A stretch of 64,000 nucleotides of DNA, taken from Ewingella sp. CoE-038-23. GTDB taxonomy: Bacteria; Pseudomonadota; Gammaproteobacteria; Enterobacterales; Enterobacteriaceae. The translations under genes were made by a program, and so were the position numbers. The stretch is taken from NCBI RefSeq assembly GCF_040419245.1, contig NZ_JAZHOH010000001.1:3224001-3288000 (forward strand). The letters are read 5' to 3'. The notes beneath the pieces were generated by a model. The model did not search any database. It was not told the DNA's origin and saw only the letters and a program-made list of their open reading frames with translations. Below are positions 37,291-45,108 of the stretch, one piece after another. Within the stretch, counting starts at the first letter, position 1; the number at the start of each line of letters is the position of its first letter.

Positions 37291-38271
37291 TTAAACCAGT
37301 TGATTCATGGCCGCTTTGTTGATGTTACCGGCGGTCATTGCAGCGTCCATCCCGACCGAAGAACCACCAACGCCGCGCAGTTGCAGGTTCGGGTTGCCCA
37401 TGTCGCCTTCCATCACGCTTTTCATCATGCCTTTGGCCTGCTGGAATTTTTTCACTGAGTCATCGCTCAGCATACCGCCGTTGCTCAGGGCATCTTCCCA
37501 GCTGCCGTTATGCTTGTTACCGCCCACCAGCCCAGGCAGTTTACCGGCGTCCGGCTTGCCAAAGATGTCTGGGTATTGGTCCATGAATTTACCCATTTCT
37601 TTGGCGGTTTCTTTCGAGCCACCTTCGATTTTATTCATGCCCGGGAAAGGGCCACTTTTGGCGGTCATATCGTCAATTTGTTGCAGACCGGCTTTGTTAG
37701 ACATCGCGCTGCCCATCTGGTTACCCAGCTGCTGGAAGTTGCCCGGACCTTGCATAGAAGCCGGGCTAAACTGGGACTGCTGTGGCGGCATCGCCAGGCC
37801 CGGGCCGCCGAAGCCGCCAGGCCCGCCGGTAGCGCCCATGCCGCCACCCTGTGATGGGTTGCTCAGGCCATTTTGCATCCCCTGACTAAACGCGCCAGCG
37901 TTAGCCTGACCCGCTTGGCCTGACTGGCCGTTAAACGGCGAATTCTGCGGCGTGATGCCCAAATCTTGCATGACTTCTGCCAGCAATTGTTGCAGCGAGC
38001 TGCCGCCTTGTTGACCGCCAACCGGTGAGCCGCCGCCAAAACCGCCGCCCTGACCTCCACCGAAACCGCCCTGATTACCAAAGCCGCCCTGGTTGCCCTG
38101 TGCGCCCTGCGCACCATGCTGGCCGCCGAACAGCGCGTTAGTAATGGCAGCAGCCAGTTGAGACATAAAGTCACCGCCGCCCGAGTTCAGCGGGCTGAAG
38201 CTTTGCGTTGGCGCGGAGTTTCCAGATAACGGAACGGTAAAGGTCAGGGCACCGCCAATAGCATTATTCAT
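37291..38271 (-). CDS. hrpN: HrpN, glycine-rich harpin
   Basis: This 326-residue protein is very rich in Gly, Gln, Asn and Ser in its first half (repeats such as GGFGNQGGFGGGQGGGFGGG), has no cysteine, and has a helical C-terminal half (KFMDQYPDIFGKPDAGKLPG). These are harpin traits. Harpins are secreted helpers that act at the plant cell wall or membrane and elicit defence. The start at 38271 is chosen from AGAGG eight bases upstream; the open frame extends 24 codons further. It has its own hrp box and terminator. It sits next to hrpT, where Erwinia has hrpV between them. Confidence 0.88.
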   Translation of the reverse strand: MNNAIGGALTFTVPLSGNSAPTQSFSPLNSGGGDFMSQLAAAITNALFGGQHGAQGAQGNQGGFGNQGGFGGGQGGGFGGGSPVGGQQGGSSLQQLLAEVMQDLGITPQNSPFNGQSGQAGQANAGAFSQGMQNGLSNPSQGGGMGATGGPGGFGGPGLAMPPQQSQFSPASMQGPGNFQQLGNQMGSAMSNKAGLQQIDDMTAKSGPFPGMNKIEGGSKETAKEMGKFMDQYPDIFGKPDAGKLPGLVGGNKHNGSWEDALSNGGMLSDDSVKKFQQAKGMMKSVMEGDMGNPNLQLRGVGGSSVGMDAAMTAGNINKAAMNQLV

Positions 38272-38362
38272 TTTGTCGCCTCTCACTATCGTGGATATGT
38301 AGGAAAATGGGCATCTGCTAAAGATGTCCGGACTCGCTAACAATGTGCAGAAGTCTGATGAT

Positions 38363-38390
38363 TAAGTGACAAAATCGGCTCGTGGGTTCC
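38363..38390 (-). promoter_or_regulatory. hrp box of hrpN
   Basis: On the minus strand: GGAACC, 15 bases, TCACTTA. One base differs from the CCACNNA consensus (first C to T). It lies about 90 bases before the hrpN start. Confidence 0.75.
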
Positions 38391-38521
38391 CCAATTCGGC
38401 AGGGAAATGCGCTTTATTTATGCGATAAACGGCAAAAGAAAAGTGAGAAATGATAAGAGATAAAAACTAGAAAAATCAGAAAACTGCGCCGTGTGCAATA
38501 AACTGCACACGGCGCGTAGAG

Positions 38522-38710
38522 TTAACGACCGACCGGGATTTGAGAATAATCCTGAACGCCGCTGCGGATATCCGACGGCCACCAGATAGTCAGACTGTGC
38601 GGGTTAGACAACGGACGGCAGGCCGCCTTGTCACAGCCGTTGTCATTGGAGGCCGCGCAGGCGCTGAGCAACAGGCTGGCTACCGCGAGTAATGCTAAAC
38701 GAATCTTCAT
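38522..38710 (-). CDS. hrpT: HrpT, small outer-membrane lipoprotein (pilotin-like)
   Basis: This 62-residue protein has a lipoprotein signal with lipobox LLSAC (lipidated Cys18) and a short mature part with two further Cys (NGCDKAAC). It follows hrcC by nine bases on the same strand. HrpT is the pilot lipoprotein that helps the secretin HrcC insert in the outer membrane. In both Erwinia and P. syringae hrpV comes next; here it is absent and the next gene is hrpN. Confidence 0.85.
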   Translation of the reverse strand: MKIRLALLAVASLLLSACAASNDNGCDKAACRPLSNPHSLTIWWPSDIRSGVQDYSQIPVGR

Positions 38711-38719
38711 TGCAGCTCC

Positions 38720-40762
38720 TTAACGGGTGGTGCTCAGCAGAGAGGTACGGGTACGGCGAGCCGTGCCGCGCGACTCATACGCCACATAGATTTCAGCCGA
38801 CTGGCCCGGTGCCAGCGACGCACTTGGCCAGACCGACACCGCCAGCACGTCCTGACCACGGCAGCTTGCTTCGTCGAAACGCAGCGGGGCCAGCGAGGTG
38901 TTGCGCACGAGTCCGACGGTGATCTGCACGTTTTTGTTGCTAAACCACTGGCTGTGCGAGGTGTCGTAAGCGATGCCACGCAGCGGGTCACACAGGGTGT
39001 TGATCCCCACGCCCTCGCCGCCCGGATTAAAGCCCGCCGGAATATCGCTCTCGGCCAAATCGCGCATGGCGGATTCGACGTCATTCTTGATCGAGCCATA
39101 TTTCTGGCGGCGCTGTACTTCTTCCAGCGAGCCATTCAGCTGTGAGCGGAACTCGTCGCCGATGTAGCGCGACGGGTCCACCTGATCCCCCACCAAGTGC
39201 GGCGTGATGATAAACAGGCGTTCGCGCTGCGAGGTTTCATGGCGCGTCGACGTGAACAATTTACCAATCAGCGGAATGCTGCCGAGGATGGGGATCTTAT
39301 GCTCTTCGTCGCCGGTTTCCCGCGAGTGGAAACCGCCCATGACCAGCGAGTTTTTCTCCTGCACCTGCGCCTGCGTACTCACCACCGCGCGGCTGTCGCC
39401 GGTGGCCTGGCCGTCATCCCCCTTGTCCAGCTTGCCGTCTTCAACGTCAACAATCAGCTCAACCGTCGATTTGCCGCCGTTATCGATGGCGCGCGGGATC
39501 ACCTGCAGGCTGGTACCCGCGGTCACTGGCGTGACGTTGGCCACGCGCTCGCCGACCGTGGAGATAAAGGCGGTCTGGCTGAAGTCGATCACCGCAGGCT
39601 GGTTTTCCAGCGTCAGCACCGACGGGTTCGCCACGATTGAGGCGTTGCCGTTGCCCTCCAGCGCCTGCACCTGGGCGAAGAAGCGCTGATAGTCGGTGAC
39701 GAACAGCGTGCTGCTGCCGTCGAGCAAGGTTGAACCAGCGGTGATGTTGCCGAAGCTACCGCCGAGGTTGGCGGAGAGCGCCGACATGGCGTGGCGGTCG
39801 ACGTCAACGATCAGCGCATCAATCTCAATCAGCTTTTGCGGCACGTCAATTTGCGAAATCAGCGCCTGATACTGCTCGCGTTTTTTCGGATCATCGCGCA
39901 CCAGCAGGGCGTTGTTACGCACGTCGGCGGAAACCAGCGGGTTCAGGCCGCTTTTGCCATCGTCAAAATCATCGTTGGAGCCGCGCGGATCGCCGCTCTG
40001 GATCAGGCTGGAGAGAATGCTGTCCGCCTGCTGCTGCGACAGCTGGCTCAGGCCGTCTTGCCCGTTACCGCTGGCCTTCACGCCCTGCGCGCTTTTATTG
40101 TTTTTCTTCCCCAACAGCTCGTTGAGGATGGTCGCCACCCCCGGCACGGTGAGGGTTTTGTCGCGATAGTGAATTTCGCGGTCAGAGACCGAGGCGTATT
40201 TCAGCGGAAAGCTCATCATCTCTTTGCCGGTTTTGTAATCTTTCTCCTGCTCGCTGAACTGGCTGACCAGCGCCACGTACTCCGGCGGGCCGGTAACCAG
40301 AATCACGCCGTCGTCGGGTAGTTCGCCGTAGCCAAATTTCGGCTCAAGCAGGCCGATACCGTCGAGGGCATCTTTTAAATCCGGGGCAGCTTCCGAGGAG
40401 ACGCGAATACGCTTGGAGATCTGCTCAGACTGCGGGCTGATATAGAGCATGTCGTTGTAGACAAACCACTGGAACTGGTACTCGAGTCCGAGGCGGTCGA
40501 GGAAGGTCGCGGCGCTGTCGGCGCGCAGGCGGCCACTGACCGTGGCTTCTGGCACATTGCCCAGTTTCAGGGTGACGCCGTGGCTGCTGGCGAAGTCGGC
40601 CAGCACGGTGCGCAGCGGCGTGTTTTGTGCCGAATAGGCGTAGGCGCCGCTGCTCCAGCCGTCCGGGGCGCGGGCCGAGGCGCTAAAAGAGAGGCTGCCC
40701 AGGCTTAAAGCCAAAGTGGCGGCCATCAGGGTATGAGTCAGTGTGGTTGAAAAGGTCTTCAT
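38720..40762 (-). CDS. hrcC: HrcC, outer-membrane secretin (SctC)
   Basis: This 680-residue secretin has a signal peptide ending about residue 30 (SLSFSASARA), N-terminal N0/N1 domains (about 40-200), an N3-like domain (PQKLIEIDALIVDVD) and the beta-barrel domain (about 370-600) with GTSLQVIPRAI, QVQEKNSLVMGGFHSRET and IPILGSIPLIGKLF. It forms the outer-membrane ring through which the pilus passes. The next gene upstream, hrpF, is 183 bases away beyond a terminator, so hrcC probably has its own promoter. hrpG, normally between them, is missing. Confidence 0.96.
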   Translation of the reverse strand: MKTFSTTLTHTLMAATLALSLGSLSFSASARAPDGWSSGAYAYSAQNTPLRTVLADFASSHGVTLKLGNVPEATVSGRLRADSAATFLDRLGLEYQFQWFVYNDMLYISPQSEQISKRIRVSSEAAPDLKDALDGIGLLEPKFGYGELPDDGVILVTGPPEYVALVSQFSEQEKDYKTGKEMMSFPLKYASVSDREIHYRDKTLTVPGVATILNELLGKKNNKSAQGVKASGNGQDGLSQLSQQQADSILSSLIQSGDPRGSNDDFDDGKSGLNPLVSADVRNNALLVRDDPKKREQYQALISQIDVPQKLIEIDALIVDVDRHAMSALSANLGGSFGNITAGSTLLDGSSTLFVTDYQRFFAQVQALEGNGNASIVANPSVLTLENQPAVIDFSQTAFISTVGERVANVTPVTAGTSLQVIPRAIDNGGKSTVELIVDVEDGKLDKGDDGQATGDSRAVVSTQAQVQEKNSLVMGGFHSRETGDEEHKIPILGSIPLIGKLFTSTRHETSQRERLFIITPHLVGDQVDPSRYIGDEFRSQLNGSLEEVQRRQKYGSIKNDVESAMRDLAESDIPAGFNPGGEGVGINTLCDPLRGIAYDTSHSQWFSNKNVQITVGLVRNTSLAPLRFDEASCRGQDVLAVSVWPSASLAPGQSAEIYVAYESRGTARRTRTSLLSTTR

Positions 40763-40876
40763 AGCGATTTTCCCCTCTGAGGGAGAATGTCTCTCTTCAA
40801 TAAAGGACCCAATCCGTTCGAAGAGATAAAGAGAGTCGTTGTGCGCATCGTTGCCCTGATTTCCGTCGAGTCTTAA

Positions 40877-40904
40877 TGAGTGGATAAAAGCAAAAAACGG
40901 CTCT
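40877..40904 (-). promoter_or_regulatory. Degenerate hrp box upstream of hrcC
   Basis: On the minus strand: AGAGCC, 15 bases, CCACTCA. The -10 part is perfect, the -35 part matches 4 of 6. It overlaps the terminator stem behind hrpF and is about 115 bases before the hrcC start. Confidence 0.4.
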
Positions 40905-40938
40905 GAAGCTACCCAGATTCAGCCAGCCACGAGCCGTT
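40892..40938 (-). terminator. Terminator of hrpF
   Basis: On the minus strand, outer stem AACGGCTC/GAGCCGTT closes a 27-base loop that can fold further, followed by TTTTTTGCTTTT. It starts 8 bases after the hrpF stop. Confidence 0.75.
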
Positions 40939-40945
40939 GCAGACA

Positions 40946-41179
40946 TTAGTTAATTGAATCGATGATGCCTTTGCTCAGATCGTGCGTGAGCGTACTCAAC
41001 TGACCAGACGCCCAGTTAGCGGTGGATTCGCGCAGCATGGCTTGCTTGAATTCAACGATATCGGAGAAGTCCGGCGCCCCGCCCATCGAGTCACGGGCTA
41101 AGTCATAGACATTGGAATTGCTGGTTATCAGTGCCGAATCGAGACGGCGCTGTACCTTATCGAAACTGCTCATACTCAC
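40946..41179 (-). CDS. hrpF: HrpF, small secretion protein
   Basis: This 77-residue protein (SSFDKVQRRLDSALITSN ... STLTHDLSKGIIDSIN) is all-helical, without cysteine or membrane segments, in the hrpF position between hrcC and hrpE. HrpF proteins of Erwinia and Pseudomonas are small and resemble needle or early-substrate proteins; the role is not settled. AGGAGG precedes the start. It has its own hrp box, with the same core as that of the pilin gene hrpA, and its own terminator, so it is a single-gene unit. Confidence 0.8.
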   Translation of the reverse strand: MSMSSFDKVQRRLDSALITSNSNVYDLARDSMGGAPDFSDIVEFKQAMLRESTANWASGQLSTLTHDLSKGIIDSIN

Positions 41180-41204
41180 CTCCTGCTTTGACTAAAGGTG
41201 ATAA

Positions 41205-41232
41205 TGAGTAGCGGTGGACGTGAATTGGTTCC
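41205..41232 (-). promoter_or_regulatory. hrp box of hrpF
   Basis: On the minus strand: GGAACC, 15 bases, CTACTCA. It lies 26 bases before the hrpF start; both core elements are identical to those of the hrpA hrp box. Confidence 0.78.
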
Positions 41233-41310
41233 AAAAAAGCGGCGGGTTTTCATCAATGCTTTTATTTAATCAGTGAAGATTGGGCTATTTAAACTGATGA
41301 ATGAGGCGTT

Positions 41311-41931
41311 CTAGGCCGAAGCGCGCAGCAACTGCGTTTTCAGAGCCTGCCAGCCAATGCGCAATTCACCACTGGCGGTTTCTAACAGCAGCTGGTCAGC
41401 CTCAAGGGATTCATCAAACTGCCGCTCCCACGTGAGATGCGGGCGCGCTTCAAGCCATTGAGTAATATGCTCTTTATTGGCCGGATGGCACCACAGGGTA
41501 GCCTGCTGGCCGCGCGGCTGGGCCTGCAATAGCTGGCGCAGTAAGGCATTCATCTGCTGCGCCGGGCCGGTGTCTTCCAGCAGGCGCGTCATCACCTGAT
41601 TGAGCAACTCGCTGGCTCGCCCGACGATCATCGCTTCCTGCTCGATTTGCTGCTCCTGCCAGCCAGCGAACAGGGTTTCCGCCCGGCTCAAAAACTCGGC
41701 TTGGCTATTGGCGAGCAGGTCGGCAACCCGCTGCTCTGCGTCGTAGCGCGCCTGGTCAATCAGCTGCTGGGCCTGAATTTCGGCCTGTTGCACAATCTGC
41801 TCGGCCTGCCGCCGGGCCTCTGCCATCAGCGAAAGACCTTGCTGATGCTGGTGCAACATGGCCTGCGGTAGCCGAATGCTGTCTGCTGGCTGTGCCTCCG
41901 CCAGCAGTTCGAGGGTTTTAAGCTGCCACAT
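41311..41931 (-). CDS. hrpE: HrpE, stator protein (SctL/FliH family)
   Basis: This 206-residue protein has a helical, Ala/Gln-rich middle (EARRQAEQIVQQAEIQAQQ) and a C-terminal domain (EHITQWLEARPHLTWERQFD, then LLLETASGELRIGW), as in the SctL/FliH stator that regulates HrcN and links it to the C-ring. It overlaps hrpD by 14 bases and is the last gene of the hrpA-B-hrcJ-hrpD-E set. Confidence 0.88.
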   Translation of the reverse strand: MWQLKTLELLAEAQPADSIRLPQAMLHQHQQGLSLMAEARRQAEQIVQQAEIQAQQLIDQARYDAEQRVADLLANSQAEFLSRAETLFAGWQEQQIEQEAMIVGRASELLNQVMTRLLEDTGPAQQMNALLRQLLQAQPRGQQATLWCHPANKEHITQWLEARPHLTWERQFDESLEADQLLLETASGELRIGWQALKTQLLRASA

Positions 41932-42529
41932 CTTGCGTCTCCTGCGCCGGACCGGATGCCAAGGCTACCGGCAGTGAAGCCCGCCACAGCGCGGCTTCCC
42001 ACAGCGGCAGCAGCTTGTTTGCCGCCAGTTCCGCGCCCTGCTCGGCTTCACAGGCAATAATCCACGGCTGGGGAAAGAGAAAACGCACCCGCTGCCAGCA
42101 ACCTATCGGCAATACGTGGCGCAACAGCAACAGGATGGTTACTTGCCAAGGCGACGTAAGGTTTTCCGGCAGCCACAGGCCGGGGCGCAGCGCGCGGGAG
42201 ATGCGCTTGCTCCACAGCCGGGCTTCTTCAGGCAATAACGGGTCGTTGGGTTCGGGGGAGTAGATTCCGCAAATTTCAGCCGTCAGGCGCAGCACGAGGT
42301 TTTGCTGCTGCGCCGTCAGCGCCAGCAGCTTGAGCGTCAAAGTGTGAGGGGCAGACGGCAGGCGGGCTTCAATGCCCAACTGGCGGGCAATCAGCTGCGG
42401 ATCGATAGACTGCAACCGCGCGATTAAAGACTCAGGCTGCTGGAAGAAAGCCAGCCCCTGCCAGCTCTCCTCCGCCTGCTGCCAATAACCCTCGGTCCAC
42501 CAGTGCAACCAGGCTTGTGCGTCATTCAT
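41918..42529 (-). CDS. hrpD: HrpD, sorting-platform accessory protein (SctK-like)
   Basis: This 203-residue cytosolic protein is rich in Leu, Trp and Gln, without membrane segments. It lies between hrcJ and hrpE, the invariant hrpD position. HrpD corresponds to SctK (YscK/OrgA), which anchors the sorting platform under the inner-membrane ring. Identification rests mainly on synteny and general composition (LHWWTEGYWQQAEESW near the start). Confidence 0.78.
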   Translation of the reverse strand: MNDAQAWLHWWTEGYWQQAEESWQGLAFFQQPESLIARLQSIDPQLIARQLGIEARLPSAPHTLTLKLLALTAQQQNLVLRLTAEICGIYSPEPNDPLLPEEARLWSKRISRALRPGLWLPENLTSPWQVTILLLLRHVLPIGCWQRVRFLFPQPWIIACEAEQGAELAANKLLPLWEAALWRASLPVALASGPAQETQDVAA

Positions 42530-42548
42530 CGGTTATTGCCCCTGAATA

Positions 42549-43340
42549 TCATGCGTTTTCTGGGGTGACGTCAGCGCCCTTTTTGGCTGACATGCGCCGC
42601 TGAATTTTCGGTTTCACCACCAGCGCGATGGCGATTAACGCCAGTATCACCAGCAGAGCCAGAAACAGCATTTTCACCGTGCCGTACTGGTTCATGGTCA
42701 GCTGGAAAGGCCCGAGGTTGACCATTTCGATATGATCTTTGTAGACCTCTGCCGGAACAAACACGATAGACAGCGCGCTGTTATCTTTGCCCGCCAGCCC
42801 CGGAATACTGGTAGAAACCAGACGGCGAATTTGCGGCTCGATGCTGTCCGGGTCGAGGTCCGGCTGGTACTTAATGAAGACCGATGCGGAGGCCGGTTGG
42901 ATCGGCTCGCCCGGCGCGACGCGCTCTGGCAGCACCACGTTAACCCGCGCCACCACTACGCCATCAATCTGCGCCAGCGTGGACTCCACTTCCTGCGATA
43001 AGGCGAATATGTAGCGCGCTCTCTCTTCAAGCGGGCTGGAAATAATGCCGCTTTTCTGGAATACCTCACCCAGATTGGTGCGCGCTTTGTGCGGCAAACC
43101 GGCCGCGTTGAGGATCTGCACCGAACGCTCAATAGTGTCTTGGTCCACCAGCACGGTCACGCCGGTTTTATCTATCTGCTTATCGGCAGAGATTTTGTAG
43201 CGGGACAGCTCGGCGATAATGTCGTTGGCGTCGTTTTCGGTCAGACCGGTATTGAGAACCACCCTTTGCTCGCAGCCAGCTAAGGCCAAAACAATCAGCA
43301 GGGTGGAGAAGATCTTCAGCGCGATGTTAACCATGGTCAT
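42549..43340 (-). CDS. hrcJ: HrcJ, inner-membrane ring lipoprotein (SctJ)
   Basis: This 263-residue lipoprotein has lipobox LALAGC (Cys23), the ring-building motif domains (NTGLTENDANDIIAEL, DQDTIERSVQILNAAGLP, RYIFALSQEVESTLAQIDGV, VFIKYQ) and a C-terminal membrane helix at about 222-244. This is the YscJ/FliF family; it forms the inner-membrane ring with HrpQ. Its ATG shares one base with the hrpB stop. Confidence 0.96.
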   Translation of the reverse strand: MTMVNIALKIFSTLLIVLALAGCEQRVVLNTGLTENDANDIIAELSRYKISADKQIDKTGVTVLVDQDTIERSVQILNAAGLPHKARTNLGEVFQKSGIISSPLEERARYIFALSQEVESTLAQIDGVVVARVNVVLPERVAPGEPIQPASASVFIKYQPDLDPDSIEPQIRRLVSTSIPGLAGKDNSALSIVFVPAEVYKDHIEMVNLGPFQLTMNQYGTVKMLFLALLVILALIAIALVVKPKIQRRMSAKKGADVTPENA

Positions 43341-43702
43341 TATTGCAAGTTGGTCAGTTTATCCAGGCCCTGTACGGACTTAGAGACGATTTTGGCGTTC
43401 ATCAGGTTTTCTAAATCGTACTTCGACAGGTCGCCGCCCACTTTGTTGAGCGCCATCGGGTCGGTAGAACCGGCAGCCTTGGTTAACTCATTGCTGATGT
43501 GGCGACTGTCCATATTGATCTGTTTGAACATGCCGGAGACGTGGTTCAGCAGACCATTAGAATCATTGCCGTCGACATCGCTGCTCTGGCCAATTTCTGA
43601 GGCAAAGAAGCTGGCATCGGCGGGGGTCATTGCACTTCCTTCACTGCCCGACAGGTCAGGTGCCGCCAGCGGCTGGATAACAGGGGGTTGATTGATTTTC
43701 AT
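43340..43702 (-). CDS. hrpB: HrpB, inner rod protein (SctI)
   Basis: This 120-residue protein starts MKINQPPVIQPL and ends helical (KYDLENLMNAKIVSKSVQGL), typical of inner-rod subunits that connect export gate and pilus. The start at 43702 is preferred because GGAG lies eight bases upstream; the frame extends seven codons further. It follows hrpA after a hairpin and is in the hrpB position. Confidence 0.85.
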   Translation of the reverse strand: MKINQPPVIQPLAAPDLSGSEGSAMTPADASFFASEIGQSSDVDGNDSNGLLNHVSGMFKQINMDSRHISNELTKAAGSTDPMALNKVGGDLSKYDLENLMNAKIVSKSVQGLDKLTNLQ

Positions 43703-43734
43703 AATGTCACTCCGCGACTGCACAGGAAGGGAAT

Positions 43735-43760
43735 ACAGGGAACCAGCATCGGTTCCCTGT
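43735..43760 (-). promoter_or_regulatory. Perfect 10-bp hairpin between hrpA and hrpB
   Basis: ACAGGGAACC and GGTTCCCTGT pair around a 6-base loop, six bases after the hrpA stop. There is no T run. It probably protects the hrpA mRNA end or dampens read-through, so that pilin is made in excess over the rod protein. Confidence 0.65.
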
Positions 43761-43766
43761 TAACAC

Positions 43767-43985
43767 TTAGAACGAAATTTTGTTCTGTTGGATAGCACTG
43801 ATGAAAGTGGTCGCAGAACCTTGCACACCAGCGATCTGTGCGTTCTGACGGTCACGTTCCATTTTGGTCAGGGTGTCTGCAACAGACTGCCCTTGGATTG
43901 CATCGGAACCAGCTTGCAGAGCTTGGCTTGAAGCACTACCAGCGGCGCTTGACGCCAAACCACCAAGAATATTTAACGGGCCCAT
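43767..43985 (-). CDS. hrpA: HrpA, Hrp pilus subunit
   Basis: This 72-residue protein is rich in Ala, Ser, Gln and Gly in its N-terminal half (GGLASSAAGSASSQALQAGS) and helical in its C-terminal half, without cysteine. This is the profile of Hrp pilins, which vary greatly in sequence. It is the first gene of the hrpA-B-hrcJ-hrpD-E set, with GAGGAG eight bases before the ATG and a hrp box upstream. The pilus carries effectors across the plant cell wall. Confidence 0.87.
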   Translation of the reverse strand: MGPLNILGGLASSAAGSASSQALQAGSDAIQGQSVADTLTKMERDRQNAQIAGVQGSATTFISAIQQNKISF

Positions 43986-44036
43986 AGTGTTACTCCTCTC
44001 AAGGTGAATAGAGTGAATGAGTGTTCATTCACTAGT

Positions 44037-44064
44037 TGAGTAGTAATTGGCGGCGATGGGTTCC
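44037..44064 (-). promoter_or_regulatory. hrp box of hrpA operon
   Basis: On the minus strand: GGAACC, 15 bases, CTACTCA. It lies about 52 bases before the hrpA start. Confidence 0.8.
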
Positions 44065-44124
44065 ATCATGGGGTAATTATTTTCACGGATTTTAGCGGAT
44101 TAGGAATCCGCCTAGAAAAACTAA

Positions 44125-45108
44125 TTAATCCAAACTATTCAAAGATTTAATGCGCTGATACAGCGTGCGGCGCGGGATACCCAGCTCATTGGCCGCGCTG
44201 ACAATTTTGTTCTGATGGCGCATCAGGCAATCTTCAATCAGGCAGTGTTCAATGCGGCGCATGCGCTCTTTCAGGCGGAAAGATCCGCTGTCGATACGCA
44301 TGGCATTACCCAGAGGTGGCATGCCCAGCACAAAGCGTTCGGCGGCCCCTTTTAGCTCACGAATATTGCCCGGCCAGTCGTGCATGATCAGCGATTCACT
44401 AAGATTGGCGGTGATAGAGGGTAGCGCGCAATTTAAACGCAACGCCGCCTCCTGCGCGAAACGGGCAAACATTGGGATAATATATTTAATGCGGGAACGC
44501 AGCGCGGGCAGCGTGATTTTGATGGTAGTCAGTCGGAAATAGAGATCCTGACGAAACTGCTTCTGCTCAACCAGGCTGGCCAGCGGCTTTTGCGAAGCCA
44601 CCACGATACGCAGATCCAGAGGAATTTGTTGCGTGCTGCCCAGTCGGCTGACGCTGCGCGATTCCAGCACGCGCAGTAACTTGGCTTGCAGGCTCAGCGG
44701 CATACTGTCGATTTCATCGAGGAATAAAATCCCGTCGTTGGCACTTTCGATATAGCCCGCGCGGGCGTGGGTCGCGCCGGTGTAGGCTCCGGCCATAACG
44801 CCGAACAGTTCGCTCTCGGCCAGAGATTCGGGGATCGCCGCGCAGTTAATCGGCACGAAAGCCCCCTTGCAGCCGGAACGCTCATACAGGCGGCGGGCGA
44901 AAGTGTCTTTACCTGTGCCAGTTTCCCCCTCGAGGGTGAGGTCAACTTTCAGCGGCGCTAAGGTCTGGAGCATGGAATCAAAGTCGCTATGAATATCCCA
45001 CTCTTCACGCACTTCTCGCTGTTCAGGAATATCCTCATCCAGGGACTCTTCATAAACGTGGTGGTTTATTTTAGCCGGCTTTGTCGAGTTCGGAAGATTG
45101 TCTCTCAT
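44125..45108 (-). CDS. hrpS: HrpS, sigma-54 enhancer-binding activator of hrpL
   Basis: This 327-residue AAA+ activator lacks a receiver domain. Walker A is GETGTGKD (61-68), the sigma-54 contact loop is GAYTGA (107-112; Phe to Tyr against the usual GAFTGA), Walker B is ILFLDEID (127-134), and a Fis-type helix-turn-helix lies at about 295-325 (NELGIPRRTLYQRIKS). It is the only HrpR/HrpS-type gene here, as in Erwinia, while P. syringae has two. AGGAAAG precedes the start. It should bind upstream of hrpL. About 750 bases of AT-rich DNA upstream could hold control by HrpY. Confidence 0.95.
   Translation of the reverse strand: MRDNLPNSTKPAKINHHVYEESLDEDIPEQREVREEWDIHSDFDSMLQTLAPLKVDLTLEGETGTGKDTFARRLYERSGCKGAFVPINCAAIPESLAESELFGVMAGAYTGATHARAGYIESANDGILFLDEIDSMPLSLQAKLLRVLESRSVSRLGSTQQIPLDLRIVVASQKPLASLVEQKQFRQDLYFRLTTIKITLPALRSRIKYIIPMFARFAQEAALRLNCALPSITANLSESLIMHDWPGNIRELKGAAERFVLGMPPLGNAMRIDSGSFRLKERMRRIEHCLIEDCLMRHQNKIVSAANELGIPRRTLYQRIKSLNSLD

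Noticed and set aside
43735..43760. GGAACC motif between hrpA and hrpB as a hrp box
   Set aside because: No CCACNNA-like element at 15-16 bases; the motif is part of a perfect hairpin stem.
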